Assembly: GCA_013399895.1 (NCBI GenBank)
Contig: VXBA01001343.1
Span: 899 to 64,898 of the forward strand
DNA from: Serilophus lunatus
Taxonomy: Eukaryota; Chordata; Aves; Passeriformes; Eurylaimidae
DNA length: 64,000 bases
Direction: 5' to 3'
Made by a program: the position numbers and the translations under genes. The notes under the pieces are model-generated. The model did no database searches, was not told the DNA's origin, and saw nothing but the letters and a program-made list of their open reading frames with translations. Numbering within the stretch: position 1 is the stretch's first letter; each line of letters begins with the position of its first letter. Below are positions 12,311 through 22,479 of the stretch, one piece after another.

Positions 12311-12323
12311 ATATATATATATA
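12311..12323. repeat. (AT)n microsatellite, short
   Basis: Alternating AT for about 13 bases directly after GGATAG. Confidence 0.85.
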
Positions 12324-14099
12324 CCTGTCTGAGTGCTGCAGGCAGCTACAGCTGCACACCAGCAGTCAGCTCCCCAGAGCTGCACCATTTTCACTGTATT
12401 TATATAATTTATCTACACATAGCAGCAAAGCCCATTAATGATTTATAAAGAACTATCATTAGGGTGCACCTAAACCTTAAAGGATAACATGTAAATTCAG
12501 AAGAAATGTGAAGGCTACAGCACTGTTTAATTTCTACAGCTTTCAAATTATCTTTTGTTCCTACCATCTTCAGGACTCAGTCTGTCTTTCCCCTTCTCCA
12601 ATTTTTGTACAACCTCCTGTGCCATCTGAGTAGTTCCTGGTCTAGCCTGAAATTGCTTTTAGAGTTCATTCTTTCTTCTTTATGTCCAAGTTGCTCCAGA
12701 AAGTTATGCAAAGTGCTTCTATTCATGAAGAGGTGTGGGAAGGTCTAAAACCAGCACTTAAGACAAGTCCAAACCTACGATTTCACATCAGGTAGGAGGC
12801 AAAGCCAGAAAAACAGAGTCTAGAGAGCAGAGGAAACTCCAGTCTGACAGTAACTCCATTTCAGTCATGTTGGCTGCCTGTGACAATCAGTCAAACCCTC
12901 AATTATGACATCTAATTATGTATCTTGATGTGCAGCACTTATGGGTTAGGCTTTTGAATTATCAACCATAAGTTCTAAATGTTAATAACACCTTTCTGCA
13001 GATTAATAAAGACACTTCTGTTGATGTTTTGAAATCTGGTTTGCCCTAAATATCAGTGTTTGTTTTCCTGTGTAGCCTTTTTTTAATGGTTTTCAAACAC
13101 CCTTCTACTTTCTTTACAATGCTCTTGATTTTGGAGAAATATTTTGCTTTGTTGTACCTCTGTATTATTCCATGGTGTGCTACTCAATTTTTATGTCAAG
13201 GCAAACAGGAATGGATATTGATGTTGTTATTTGTCTACCAAGGAGACGTTTAATAAGAGCCAAAACCACAAACAAGATAAGTTGAAAACCATGTCACACA
13301 AACTACTTCTTCAGGGACGTTGCTATGTTCGTTGTGGTGCCAGATGAGCTCTCCTTAGAAACACACACAAATCCTAAGTGTCTCCCTAAAGTCATCCTCG
13401 TGCCCTTCACGTTTTCACTGCAAAGCTCAAAGATGTGGGGTTGGGCAGGCCTTGCAGGTGAGCCCTTAAAAACAGTGTGATTGTAGATGTCTTGAGTCAC
13501 AGAGGTCTCAGGAATTATACCCAAACTCGCCCAATCCCAGTATGGTCCCAATGGAATATGCAGGACACACAGCAAGGATCAGTCTGACTCTTGATGGCAA
13601 ACACACAGGGCCAGAAAATGCTTTGTTCGGGCAAACCAATTCCCTCTCCCTCCCTGTGTCTCTCTAAACTCCCTCTAAACAGCTGGGAAGGAGGTGAGAA
13701 GGAGGATGGGCAGCACACGTGTGTTGGCACTATTCAGAGCAGCAACGCTCTCCCTGGGGAAGCAGAGCCAGCTGAGCTCAGGTTAGAGCAATTCCCAGGC
13801 TGCTGCAACCAGGCACAAATCCTTTGTAATTGGCTTCCTGGCAACCCCAGCCCCAGCAGATCTCGGCTGCAGCAGACTGTGACCCCAAATACCCCATAAT
13901 TCCCAAAGTATTTCTGCATCTGAGAAGTTTCAGATCTGATTTTCCATCATTAACTATTTCTTGTAGAAGGAATTGCTATCCAGGACAGACAAGTGAATTT
14001 GCTACCCAAAAGCTGTGATTTCTTTCCAGTAACATTACAAAGGAAAGGTCTGGTCTGTTGTGATCAAAGACATTGATTCTGCCTGTAATGTGATAGTGC

Positions 14100-14622
14100 C
14101 ATAGAATTATAGAAGGGTTTGGGTTGGAATAGACCTTAAAGATCATCTTGTTCTAGTCCCCTGTTATGGACAGGGATACCTGCCCCTATCCCATGTTGCT
14201 CCAAGACCCGTCCAACCTGGCCTTGAACACTCCCAGGGATGGGGCAGCCACTGGCAAAATGTAGCAGGGAAGAATTCCTCCCAGGGAAGAATTTCTTCCC
14301 TGTATACCATCTAACCTTCCTCTCTATCAATTTGAAGCCATTCCCTGGGTCCTGTCCCTCCAGCCCTTGGAAATGGTCTCTCTCCATCTTTCCTGCAGCT
14401 CCTCCAGCTCCTGCAAGGCCACCCTGAGTTCCCCCCAAAGCTTCTCCTCTGCAGCTGAACAATCCCAGCTCTCCCAGCCTTTCCTCCCAGCAGAGCTGCT
14501 CCAGCCCTCTGCTCATCCTGGGGCCTCCTCTGGACTCTCTCCAGCAGCTCCAGGTCCTTGCTGGGCTGGATCCCAGGGCTGGAGCAGCTCTGCAGGGGGG
14601 GTCTCACCTGAGCAGAGCTGTG
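14100..14622 (-). mobile_element. CR1 fragment with conserved core (copy C)
   Basis: On the + strand it opens with the inverted 3' terminus ('gaagggtttgggttggaata'), passes 'ccagggatggggcagccact', then shows a small local duplication of 'gggaagaatt' (14268 and 14284), and enters the conserved core (14365-14612) ending 'tgcagggggggtctcacctg'. The core matches the copy at 53785-54490 almost base for base, whereas the 3' part is clearly diverged. It is truncated at its 5' side within the ORF2 coding region. Confidence 0.93.
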
Positions 14623-15611
14623 TCAGTCATAAGAAAACAATCAAAGCAGATCTGAATCTTGGTAAAACCTCTGAACACTACTTTAGTTTTCTTGTGTCAT
14701 AATACCTGAGACAGAGCCAGCAGCAGAGAATTCCAAGAAGGAAAGCTAAGAGATGAAAATTACCTGGTTCCAGCCCTCAAGACAGGTAATAGCAATGCTC
14801 AGTAACAGTTTCAGATAAACAAGGGAATGGATGCAAACCAAACACTGCAGCAACATGAGCTCTTCTTTCCTCAGTAAGGGATGCCTGGAGTTTTTCTGCC
14901 AAGCCCCCAGGCTCTTCAGCAGCATACAATGTGCTTCTCCTTGTTCGTTCACGTGGACAAGCAATGATTATTGACAATTAGCATCTCTCCGAACAAAGGC
15001 AGATTAAGTGCTGTGAAAAACCCAAAGGCCATGCCAAAAAAAAAAGGGGGGAAGAAAGGTAGAAAAGTGCACACTAGCTAAGCTGCCACACACGTCATTC
15101 AGGCATTTTGTAATTGGAAAGCTACCTGCATTTTGGTTTCTGATTTATTCAACAAAACCCTATTAAATGAGGCTCCAGGTGAAATACAGCAGTGATGAAT
15201 GCAATGTCCCACTGTGACAAAGCACAGTACTGGAGGGAGGTGGGGAATTAGTGGGTAGCAGCCACATTCACAACTCTTATATCCAAGTTCAAAGTAGAAT
15301 TTCTGTGATTCACAGACACAGTGCTCCAAAGGATATCAGTCTGCAGCCTATACCTTGTGCTACCTTACCATCCTCAACATTCAGGGAAAACAAACTCACA
15401 GAGTAGTCTGGACTTTTGGTTCCTGAGCAGCTTTTTAATGTTAGGTCAAATGCTAGGATGAAATGTGCAGAAAGGAAGGAAGAGCAAGGGGATCCAGCTG
15501 GCCTTGAAAGGGAAGAGTGAGAGGTGGAAGCTGCCCAAGCACTCAGCCCTCCTTGGTTGTGTCATTGACAGCTCCACATGCTGAGGGTGCCCTGGGTGCC
15601 ACTGTGTGCCA
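14623..15611. other. Unassigned DNA
   Basis: No gene is supported. Minus-strand frames of 66-76 codons have no recognised domain. Confidence 0.4.
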
Positions 15612-15695
15612 CTGAAAAACACTGAAGAACCTCAGTGCCAAGGCAGGTCCCTGAGGGACACCCCTCATTCAGGTGCCTCCCCTGGGACATGGAGC
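15612..15695 (-). mobile_element. Older CR1 fragment, coding-region relic
   Basis: The string 'aggtccctgagggacacccc' followed by 'gggacatggagccac' resembles the antisense CR1 ORF2 stretch just upstream of the RT catalytic box; the aligned region of the neighbouring copy reads 'gatccctaagggacagcact'. It abuts the 3' terminus of that neighbour, which may have inserted next to or into it. I could not find the other half on the far side. Confidence 0.5.
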
Positions 15696-16720
15696 CACAG
15701 AATCACAGAATTAACAAGCTTGGAAAAGACCATTAAGATCATCAAGTCCAACCTATTACCCAACATCTCATCCACTGAACCATGGCACTAAGTGCCACAC
15801 CCAGTCTCTCCTTAAACACATCCAGGGATGGTGATACCACCACCTCCCTGGGTAGTCCATTCCAATGGGAAATCACTTTTTCTGTGTTTTTTTTTCCTAA
15901 TGTCCAGCCTAAACCTCCCCTGCCACAGCTTGAGACTGTGTCCTCTCCTTCTGTCACTGGTTGTCTTGGAGGAGACCAACACCCACCTGCCTACAACCTC
16001 CTTTCAGGGAGTTACAGACAGCAATAAGGTCTCCCCTGAACCTCCTCTTCTCCAGGCTGAACAGCCCCAGTTCCCTCAGTCGCTCCTTATAGGCCTCGTG
16101 CTCCAGCCCCTTCACCATCCCCGTTGCCCTTCTCTGGACACATTCCAGCAACTCAACATCTTTCTTAAACTGAGGGGCCCAGAACTGGGCACAGCACTCA
16201 AGCTGTGGCCTCACCAGTGCCAAGTACAAAGGAAGGATAACTTCCCTGGACCTGCTGGCCACATTATTCCTGATCCAGGCCAGGATGCCCTTGGCCTTCT
16301 TGGCTGCCTGGGCACACTGCTGGCTCATGTCACGTTTCCAACCAACCAGTATTCCCAAGTCCCTTCCTGCCTGGCCTCTCTCCAGCCACACTGTCCCCAG
16401 CCTATAGCTCTGCTTGGGGTTATTGTGACCAAAGTGTGAAACCTGGCACTCAGACTTGTTAAACCTCATGTTATTGGACTCAGCCCATCCCTCCAGCCTG
16501 CCAAGGTCCCTCTGCAGAGCCCTCTTACCTTCAAACAGATCGACACTTGCTCCCAGCTTGGTGTCATCTACAAGCTTACTGATGATGGACTCAATCCTGT
16601 CATCCAGATCATCAATAAAAATACTAAGCAGGACTGGACCCAATACTGATCCCTAAGGGACAGCACTAGTGAATGGCTGTCAGCTGGATGTGATACCATT
16701 CACTACCAGTCTCTGGGCTA
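15696..16720 (-). mobile_element. Long CR1 copy (about 1 kb), antisense
   Basis: This is the longest gap-free CR1 here. It begins with the inverted terminus 'cacagaatcacagaattaac', runs through the 3' UTR ('ggtgataccaccacctccct', 'cttgagactgtgtcctctcc') and continues into about 750 bases of ORF2 coding sequence. It ends near 16720, where similarity to CR1 coding sequence fades. It lacks the derived core of copies A-D, so it belongs to a different subfamily. Confidence 0.95.
15954..16710 (-). pseudogene. CR1 ORF2 reverse transcriptase, C-terminal part, dead
   Basis: Read on the minus strand, this encodes the end of the CR1 reverse transcriptase and its C-terminal region. Landmarks in order are [87 protein letters not shown] and [18 protein letters not shown]. 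Intact CR1 ORF2 is far longer, with an N-terminal endonuclease, so this is a 5'-truncated insertion. The catalytic box, FADD in the family (and in the fragment at 30676), is LVDD here (16563-16574). In-frame stops TAG (16653-16655) and TGA (16680-16682) precede the open part. From the TTG at 16641-16643 about 229 codons remain open, ending in GVGLLQDNQ. It cannot make an active enzyme. Confidence 0.93.
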
Positions 16721-17199
16721 ACAACTGCCCACAAGTTCCTGGAAATCTCAGTGGTGAGATCCAGCGCATGTTTGCTTTGAACTGACAAATTGACAATGTA
16801 CATTTACACTTTAGAGAAGGGTGGACTAATGGAAGTGGCTTTTATTTACTTGTGAAAATGTATGTTTTGTAAAAAATAAAACAAAACCTGTATAAATCTG
16901 AGTTTGCAGGACCAACCCTTGCATCTGATGAAATGCCCTGGTTTTGTTTAAAAATAAACCCTGTGCAGAAAGGCAGAAGTTACCCACTTGAAGGATTGGG
17001 TGTTCAAGAGCACGGACTCAGTCTGGTGTTGAGCAAAGCATGGGTACAGCAGGATTGGAATGATATGGAAACATCTTGGATGTGAAAAAAAGATGTGCTG
17101 TTGTGTGATCCAGGGTATGGGTTAACTAGTGAGTGCCCTTCTTGAGGGGAGGCCAGGGGTGGCCCTTTGTGACACGGGACATCGGGGTGCCCAGAGCCC
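16721..17199. other. Unassigned DNA preceding the GC-rich island
   Basis: AT-rich to about 17000, then rising in GC. No promoter motif could be defended. Confidence 0.35.
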
Positions 17200-17720
17200 T
17201 TGGTGACATCCCAGAGCCCTTGTGGCCCCAGAGGATTCCAGGGGCGCAGAGCCCGGCGGTGCCCAGTGCCAGGAGAGCCGCTCACTCGAGAGGAAGCAGC
17301 TCCCTGCATCTCTCTGCAAGACAGTACAACACAGACGGATGAGAAGAGGAAAGCAAAGATGGAGAAGGGGAAACTCAACTCCCATTCCAGCCAGGAACAA
17401 GTGCCTAGTCTGAGAAAGTGGAGGAGACTGGTGAGGGAAAGGGCAAGAAGGAGAGGCCGGTGGTGGGACGGGGCCGGGCTTGGTGCTGTGCCAAGGCACC
17501 GCCTTCATCTCCCGCTGCCTCTTTCTCTCTGCAGCTTGACCTCAGTCTCCCTCCAGAGGACAACTGGCAGCTGACGGTGAATCCCAGGAACCTGCAGCAC
17601 CTTCAGCAGTGGCAGGTGGTTCTCGGGGAGCCGCAGGCAGAGCCCCTGGGCAGCCACGGCCAGCCCTGCTCTCCATGTGGGGACACGATGCCACGGCTGC
17701 CANGTTTCAGCCAAAGGTGA
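17200..17720 (+). CDS. Candidate unrecognised gene, two exons with a small intron
   Basis: I do not recognise this protein. An open frame runs from ATG 17200 or ATG 17359 to 17430, where AGGAGACTG meets GTGAGGG, a good donor. After 104 bases the tract 'gctgcctctttctctctgca' plus G (ending 17534) is a strong acceptor. Both boundaries are phase 0. Exon 1 from ATG 17359 gives 24 codons, MEKGKLNSHSSQEQVPSLRK and then WRRL. Exon 2 continues LDLSLPPEDNWQLTVNPRNL, then LQHLQQWQVVLGEPQAEPLG. In the assembly it reaches a TGA at 17718-17720, 15 bases after a single N at 17703, so the stop may be an assembly artefact. Exon 1 is basic and low-complexity and includes TTQTDEKRKAK. GC content is higher than in neighbouring DNA. 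It could be a lineage-specific gene, a pseudogene or chance. Confidence is low without transcripts. Confidence 0.25.
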
Positions 17721-17842
17721 ATCGCAGGACCTGAAGGAGCTTCAGCAGTGGCAGGTGGTTCTCAGGGAGCCACAGGCAGAGCCCCTGAGCAGCCACAGCC
17801 AGGCTTGGTCCCCTTGTGGGAAAGTGGTGCCACCATTGTCAA
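17573..17842. repeat. Tandem duplication, 139-140 bp unit, two copies
   Basis: Copy 1 (about 17575-17702) and copy 2 (about 17715-17842) share 'cttcagcagtggcaggtggt', then 'ggcagagcccctg', 'agccac' and 'ccatgtggg/ccttgtggg', offset by 140 and then 139 bases. Translated in the matching frames, both give LQQWQVVLxEPQAEPLxSHxQ. A single N at 17703 sits on the boundary, so further copies may have been collapsed. Confidence 0.9.
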
Positions 17843-18137
17843 ATTGGAGAAGGCAGCAAAAGAGGGGACAGCTGATGCCACTGCCAGAGGAGTCACAGCT
17901 GCCAAGCCGGCAAAGGCGGCGTTGGAGGCCAAAGCTGTCACCAGTTCCAGAGGAGCCATCACTGCCACAACAGTGACTGCTGCCAACTCAGCAAAGGCAG
18001 CATTGGAGGCCAAAGCTGCCACCACTGCCAAGGCAGCCACGGCTTCCACTGATGCCAAAGGTGCCCCTACTGCCCCCACAGCCACTGCAGCCCCCACCGC
18101 CCCCACTGCCACCCATCCCCTGCCCAGAGAGCCGTGA
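17748..18137 (+). CDS. Candidate Ala/Lys/Thr-rich repeat protein segment
   Basis: This 129-codon frame is not recognised. After a Gly/Pro-rich start it becomes strongly Ala-rich with a 27-residue repeat: AKPAKAALEAKAVTSSR, then ANSAKAALEAKAATTAK, followed by a partial third unit and a tail of (A/P)TAPTA units, ending at a TGA in 18135-18137. Residue bias of this kind fits a low-complexity or amphipathic helical segment. It is in the same frame as exon 2 of the candidate gene upstream but not in frame with duplicate copy 2, so a join needs either another splice or a correction at the N. The minus strand is also open here (17762-18307, 181 codons, Ala/Val-rich with its own 27-residue period), so strand is unproven. 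Confidence 0.22.
   Translation: MAGGSQGATGRAPEQPQPGLVPLWESGATIVKLEKAAKEGTADATARGVTAAKPAKAALEAKAVTSSRGAITATTVTAANSAKAALEAKAATTAKAATASTDAKGAPTAPTATAAPTAPTATHPLPREP
17901..18062. repeat. 81-bp coding-phase tandem repeat
   Basis: Unit 1 starts 'gccaagccggcaaaggcggc' (17901) and unit 2 'gccaactcagcaaaggcagc' (17982), a spacing of 81 bases, a multiple of three. Both continue 'ttggaggccaaagctg'. A shorter third unit fades out by about 18060. Confidence 0.9.
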
Positions 18138-19581
18138 CCCTGGGACGCAATTTCCAGAGACCCCTCTCGATCTTCCAGAAGAGATTTCCCCACAGCAGAA
18201 ATGATCTGCCAGCCTTTCACTTGACTGTTCCTTGTCGCACCTGACCCATGTTTCCTAAAAGACTTGACAAAGCTCTGCAGGACTTGGAAGTAACTTCCCT
18301 CATCCATTTGCTGGGATATGACAGCACTGGGGAAAGTGGTTCCTGCCTCGTTTCACTTGCACAACCACAGCCTCCTGTGTGTCCAACATTGCTCAGCCCA
18401 AGTCCAGCAGGTGCCTCTGTGGTGACTGAGGTTTGGTCCAGACCTTTGCTATTTTTGTCTTATTTTATCAGAGATGAACATTTCTGCAGCCCTAAGAAGA
18501 ACAAGGCTACCTAGACCTCCTGGGTAAACTCACCTCCCTGAATGTGCATTCTGGACACCAGGCAGAATGTCAAGAGGCATTCAGGAACTCAGGACATCAA
18601 GATCAGAGCAGCAGAGAGGTGGTGAGAAACAGTTCTACTGATGCAAAGCCATGTACACCACATAAGCTGCTTAAATAACTTCAGCACTGGTTCATACAAG
18701 CCAGGGTTGGTCACACAGCAGCTGCATCTCTACAGAAATAATAAACTAACAGAGAGCAGTTTAAAGTGAAACCTGAGCCATGTCAATTGTCTTACAGCTG
18801 CCATTTCCACAATTGCCAGCAGAGAAAGGTTTTGGAACAAGATTACCAATCCTATACAGTCTGGTGACTAAATCTGTTCTGAAATCTTCCTTCTGCTGCA
18901 GGGAACAGCTCACCAACTGCAGCTGTGCAGGTCTTGGCTTGGCTGTTCCTTGAGCACATATGTATCCATGGTCTGGATGGAGCAGCAGGTTGGGTGGTTT
19001 GCTGGGCCGAGTTTTTCAGCCAGAGTGTACAATGTAGACCAAATTGTGGATTCTCACATCTGTTACATTTTCCTTAGAAACCATGGGAGTACACAGAGAA
19101 AATTGAAGCATGATTGTACAGGACCAAAATCTACAAAAACCAGAGCACCAGCACTGTCTAAAAGCTCAAGTGGACACACTGATTAGCTGGGGTGTGTTCA
19201 ATTCATAAGAGCATTTAGAAAAACCTCCAAACCCAGGGGCTTCAAAACAGCACGAGCACTCTTGCAGATGGACTCTGACCTTGGAAGGGAATTTGGCTGA
19301 CTCTGTGTGTGTCCAGCAGTGATAGAACATTGGTATCAGATTGCTGGCAGGGAAAACCAGTGTCCTGTGCAACAAACACCACAGAGAGCACAAGCTGCCC
19401 AGTTCCACAGAGCCGCTGCATCCTCTGCAGGCTGAATCTGCCTAAAAAAAGAGCTGCATCCTATTGTTGTGGCGACACAACCATGAAAACGATGCTGTAG
19501 GGTGGTTCCAGCCTTCTGAAATATAATCATGGGAGACATCTGAGGAATCAATCAGAAAATATGCAAATGTTAGCAGAGCAT
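18138..19581. other. Unassigned DNA downstream of the GC-rich island
   Basis: An 88-codon plus-strand frame at 18248-18514 (starting MFPKRLDKALQDLEVTSLIH) follows the island and might be a further exon, but no splice signal ties it in. An AATAAA at 18740-18745 is the nearest downstream polyadenylation-like hexamer; such hexamers are common by chance in AT-rich DNA. Nothing else is supported to 19581. Confidence 0.3.
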
Positions 19582-19925
19582 GAGTCACAGAATCACCAAG
19601 GTTGGAAGAGACCTTCAGGCTCATCCAGTCCCACCACATCCAAACACCTCTGGGACCCTTCCAGGGACAGTGACTCCATTACCTCCCTGGACAGTTTAAT
19701 CCAATGCCTGATCACTCCTGCAGTGACTTTTTTTTCCTAATATTTAACTAGAAGTTTTCCAGGCACAAATTAAAGTAATTTCCTCTCTCCCTTTCCCTTG
19801 GGCCATGGGAGCAGAGCCCAACCCTCCTCACTGCACCTTCCTGTCAGGGAGTTGGAGAGAGCAATGAGGTCCCCCCTGAGCCTCCTCTGCTCCACACAAA
19901 CATCCCCAGCTCCCTCAGACACTCT
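19582..19925 (-). mobile_element. CR1 3' end, antisense
   Basis: It starts 'gagtcacagaatcaccaagg', continues 'gaagagaccttcaggctcat', 'cattacctccctggacagtt' and 'gggagttggagagagcaatg', and ends in the coding edge 'catccccagctccctcagac'. This is the same CR1 type as the copy at 26424-26765. Confidence 0.92.
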
Positions 19926-20528
19926 TAATAAAACACATTTTCTTGACCAGTTTTTTTATTCTTGAACTCCATCCCTCCCACACCAGATGCCTCTTCTCTC
20001 CCATCTCTATCCCTGCTTCCAGGTGCTCCATCAGATGCTTCTCCAAATGCTCCTCCAGGTTTGCAAGTGACAAGTTGACCTCCAGCAACATTCGTTCATC
20101 CCAACTCACAGTCATGGAGTGGCTACGGACTCCTGATGTGACTTGTGCCACTTGACCCTCCAGATCTTTCTGCTAGTCCAGGTGTGCTGGTGTCAGGCCA
20201 GAAAAGTGGAGTAGGATGAACTCACTAAGGATAGTTGGGTCCTGAAGCAGAGGTAACAATGAGTAAAGTCATTCACAGATTAATTTATAGAGCTCTCAGC
20301 ATGAGGAAAGTAATGAAGGAACCTCTCAGTACTGCTTGATTGTTTGGCATGCAGTCTGTAAATTCATTTTCTGGTTTGGTTTAGCTTCTTGTTCAATATC
20401 AAAAGTACAAAAAAAGGCAGAATCAGCATGAAAATATAAAGCTGAGTCAGAAAACAGATGTTCATTTTACTCAGGAAAAGAGATCTTACTCTATCAAATA
20501 CATTACAATGTATAGATACATTTGCTAT
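19926..20528. other. Unassigned DNA
   Basis: Frames of 78 codons (-) and 70 codons (+) overlap here without recognised domains. The minus-strand frame (19915-20151) contains a repetitive acidic helix-like stretch, LEEHLEKHLMEHLEAGIEMG, which is probably compositional. Confidence 0.35.
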
Positions 20529-20726
20529 GAGGCTGGGGAGGCTGTGGCACAGGTTTCCCAGATAAGCTGTGGCTGCTTCATCTCTGGAATTGTTCAAGGC
20601 CAGGCTGGATGGGGCTTGAGGCCACCTGAGATAGTAGAAGGTGTCCCTGCCCATGGCAGGGGGATGGAATGAGATGATCTCTGAGGTCCCTTGCAATCCC
20701 AACCATTCTGTGATTCCATGATTCAA
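20529..20726 (+). mobile_element. CR1 3' end
   Basis: The order 'cccagataagctgtggctgc', 'ttcaaggccaggctggatgg', 'ggtgtccctgcccatggcag' and 'ccattctgtgattccatgat' is the sense CR1 3' UTR and octamer tail. Confidence 0.92.
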
Positions 20727-21898
20727 TGATCATTATCAATTCAGTGTAACGAAATAATAAGACAAACTAAACCAACAAACACTTTCTGCTTAAGAGATGG
20801 GGATTATTGACCAAATTTAATTCACTCTTTAAAAATTCCTTCCTCGCTTATTTATAACAATTGAGGAACAGCTGCTGCAAAATGCAGAAAAATGCACCTC
20901 CAGGAGTTTAGGTTTCTTCATTTGGGAGTTTCTGAGCACAGAGGATAATTTTTCTACTAAAAGATATGTTAAGTTCTTGACAAATGGGAGTCCTCACTAA
21001 CCTCAATTCTCACAGTTTCTGAGGAAATTAGTGTCAGTCAGGTATCCAGGCAAATTCTTTCAGAACAAAATCCTGTTCCTTAGTTAGACTAAGTCTGTGT
21101 GGTGTTCATCGACAGCAGAAGCTTATATAAGTTTATATAGCTTAGATCTAATATGCTGGGCCATATGGTATCATCCTTTTATAAAGAGAGGTCTTCACTA
21201 AAATGAAGTTCTGCCTCAAAACTGATGGCACCTATTTTGCAGATTTCAGTACAGTAGCTGATGTTGCTGGGAAGCTTAAAATACTTCAGTGCCCTGGGAA
21301 ATAGATGTGGTGGGAAGGGTTCATTGTACCTAATTATAGGCACCTATCCCTGCTGTCTGTTCTTCTTGGGCCAGCCTGGAGTTGCTGGAGAAAGCCAGGC
21401 TTCTCCCAGGTCATGACTAGACTCATGTAGAGTGACTAAGTTGGGTTTTGAACTGGATTTGATCTCAAATATCTTACTACCTATAGCTGGCCATGAAAAT
21501 ATTTACTCTTCCTTTGAGAAATGTGGTCATATTCAATGGTCATGCTCATTCTGCAACAAAGAAAACACAGGGTTCTCCAAGTATTTTGAGGAAGAAAAGA
21601 CAGGTCACGTCCTCTGAGAAGGATCAGTCAGTCGGTGGCTGTGGGATGCAGGATAACCAGGGATGACCTTCTCCTTTATATGCGACCTGGAGTAGATGCT
21701 GCCCTTCCCAGGTGACAATCTGAGCCCTTTGGGATATTATGGAAGGAGGGGATGTATCTTTCTTTTCGTGTCCTCCCTTTTACCTCTTTTCTGTCCCCTA
21801 GATTCCTTCCCGGACCGGAGATACGGAGGCTGACGAACACGTGTGAGTGCTGAAAGCACTGCATGCCTGAAAATGTCCCAGTTTTTCACACATTTGAC

Positions 21899-21919
21899 AA
21901 AAAAAAAAAAAAAAAAAAA
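21899..21919. repeat. Poly-A tract of about 21 bases
   Basis: A continuous A run, followed by a C/A-rich stretch and a second short A run. It lies about 45-100 bases after a locally CpG-bearing block ('cccggaccggagatacggag'), the arrangement expected of a retroposed transcript, though no parent gene is recognised. Confidence 0.85.
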
Positions 21920-22479
21920 CAACCAACCCAAAAAAAAGTTCCACAAAACCTGAAATACTCCAACCTGCACAATTCTGACATCAATATTTAAATATTCAAG
22001 CCAGAATGTCCCACTTTTCAGAGGTGATGAACAACCCAAAATTCAGGCCGAGGAAGGCACCACATATTCTTCATTTGAACACATCTAGAAAAGTGAAGTT
22101 AGTGGAGTGGGAGTTCATTTAATTGTCTTGGGAGAAAAAAAGGATATTTGAGTGTTGTTAAATACAATAAATCACCAGGTGTGGCAAACTATTGTAGAGC
22201 CTAATTTGCTAAATAAGAGGTATCTTAGTTTGTAAAAACAACAGCTTTAAAAGATAAAGACTGTTTCTCTTTGGTTCCCATTAAGATATTTTATACTTTT
22301 GTGTCTCAAGACATTTAATGCAGTTTTTATTATGCCAGAATAGCATTAATGTCATTAGTTTCAGCTATTTCTACTTGCTATTCAATCCCCCCCTCAGCTG
22401 ACAGCTCAAACCCCTGTGAGTAGGAAAATGTATGAGGCATTATATTTGAAATGTCTAATAACCATGTCTACAGAGAGAG

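Larger units (their letters stand above)
8221..14099. other. CR1-free AT-rich stretch, 5.9 kb
   Basis: I see no gene, no CR1 and no long reading frame in this interval; the longest frames are about 100 codons and lack domains. It holds a few short repeats, annotated separately, and an AT-rich palindrome at 9585-9603. It is one of the longest repeat-poor intervals of the window. Confidence 0.45.

Noticed and set aside
15828..16439. 203-codon plus-strand frame
   Set aside because: It is antisense to the CR1 reverse-transcriptase remnant, whose minus-strand translation is clearly the meaningful one.
18740..18745. AATAAA as the polyadenylation site of the candidate gene
   Set aside because: The hexamer is frequent by chance in AT-rich DNA, and about 600 bases separate it from the last candidate stop. 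It is noted but not called as a terminator.
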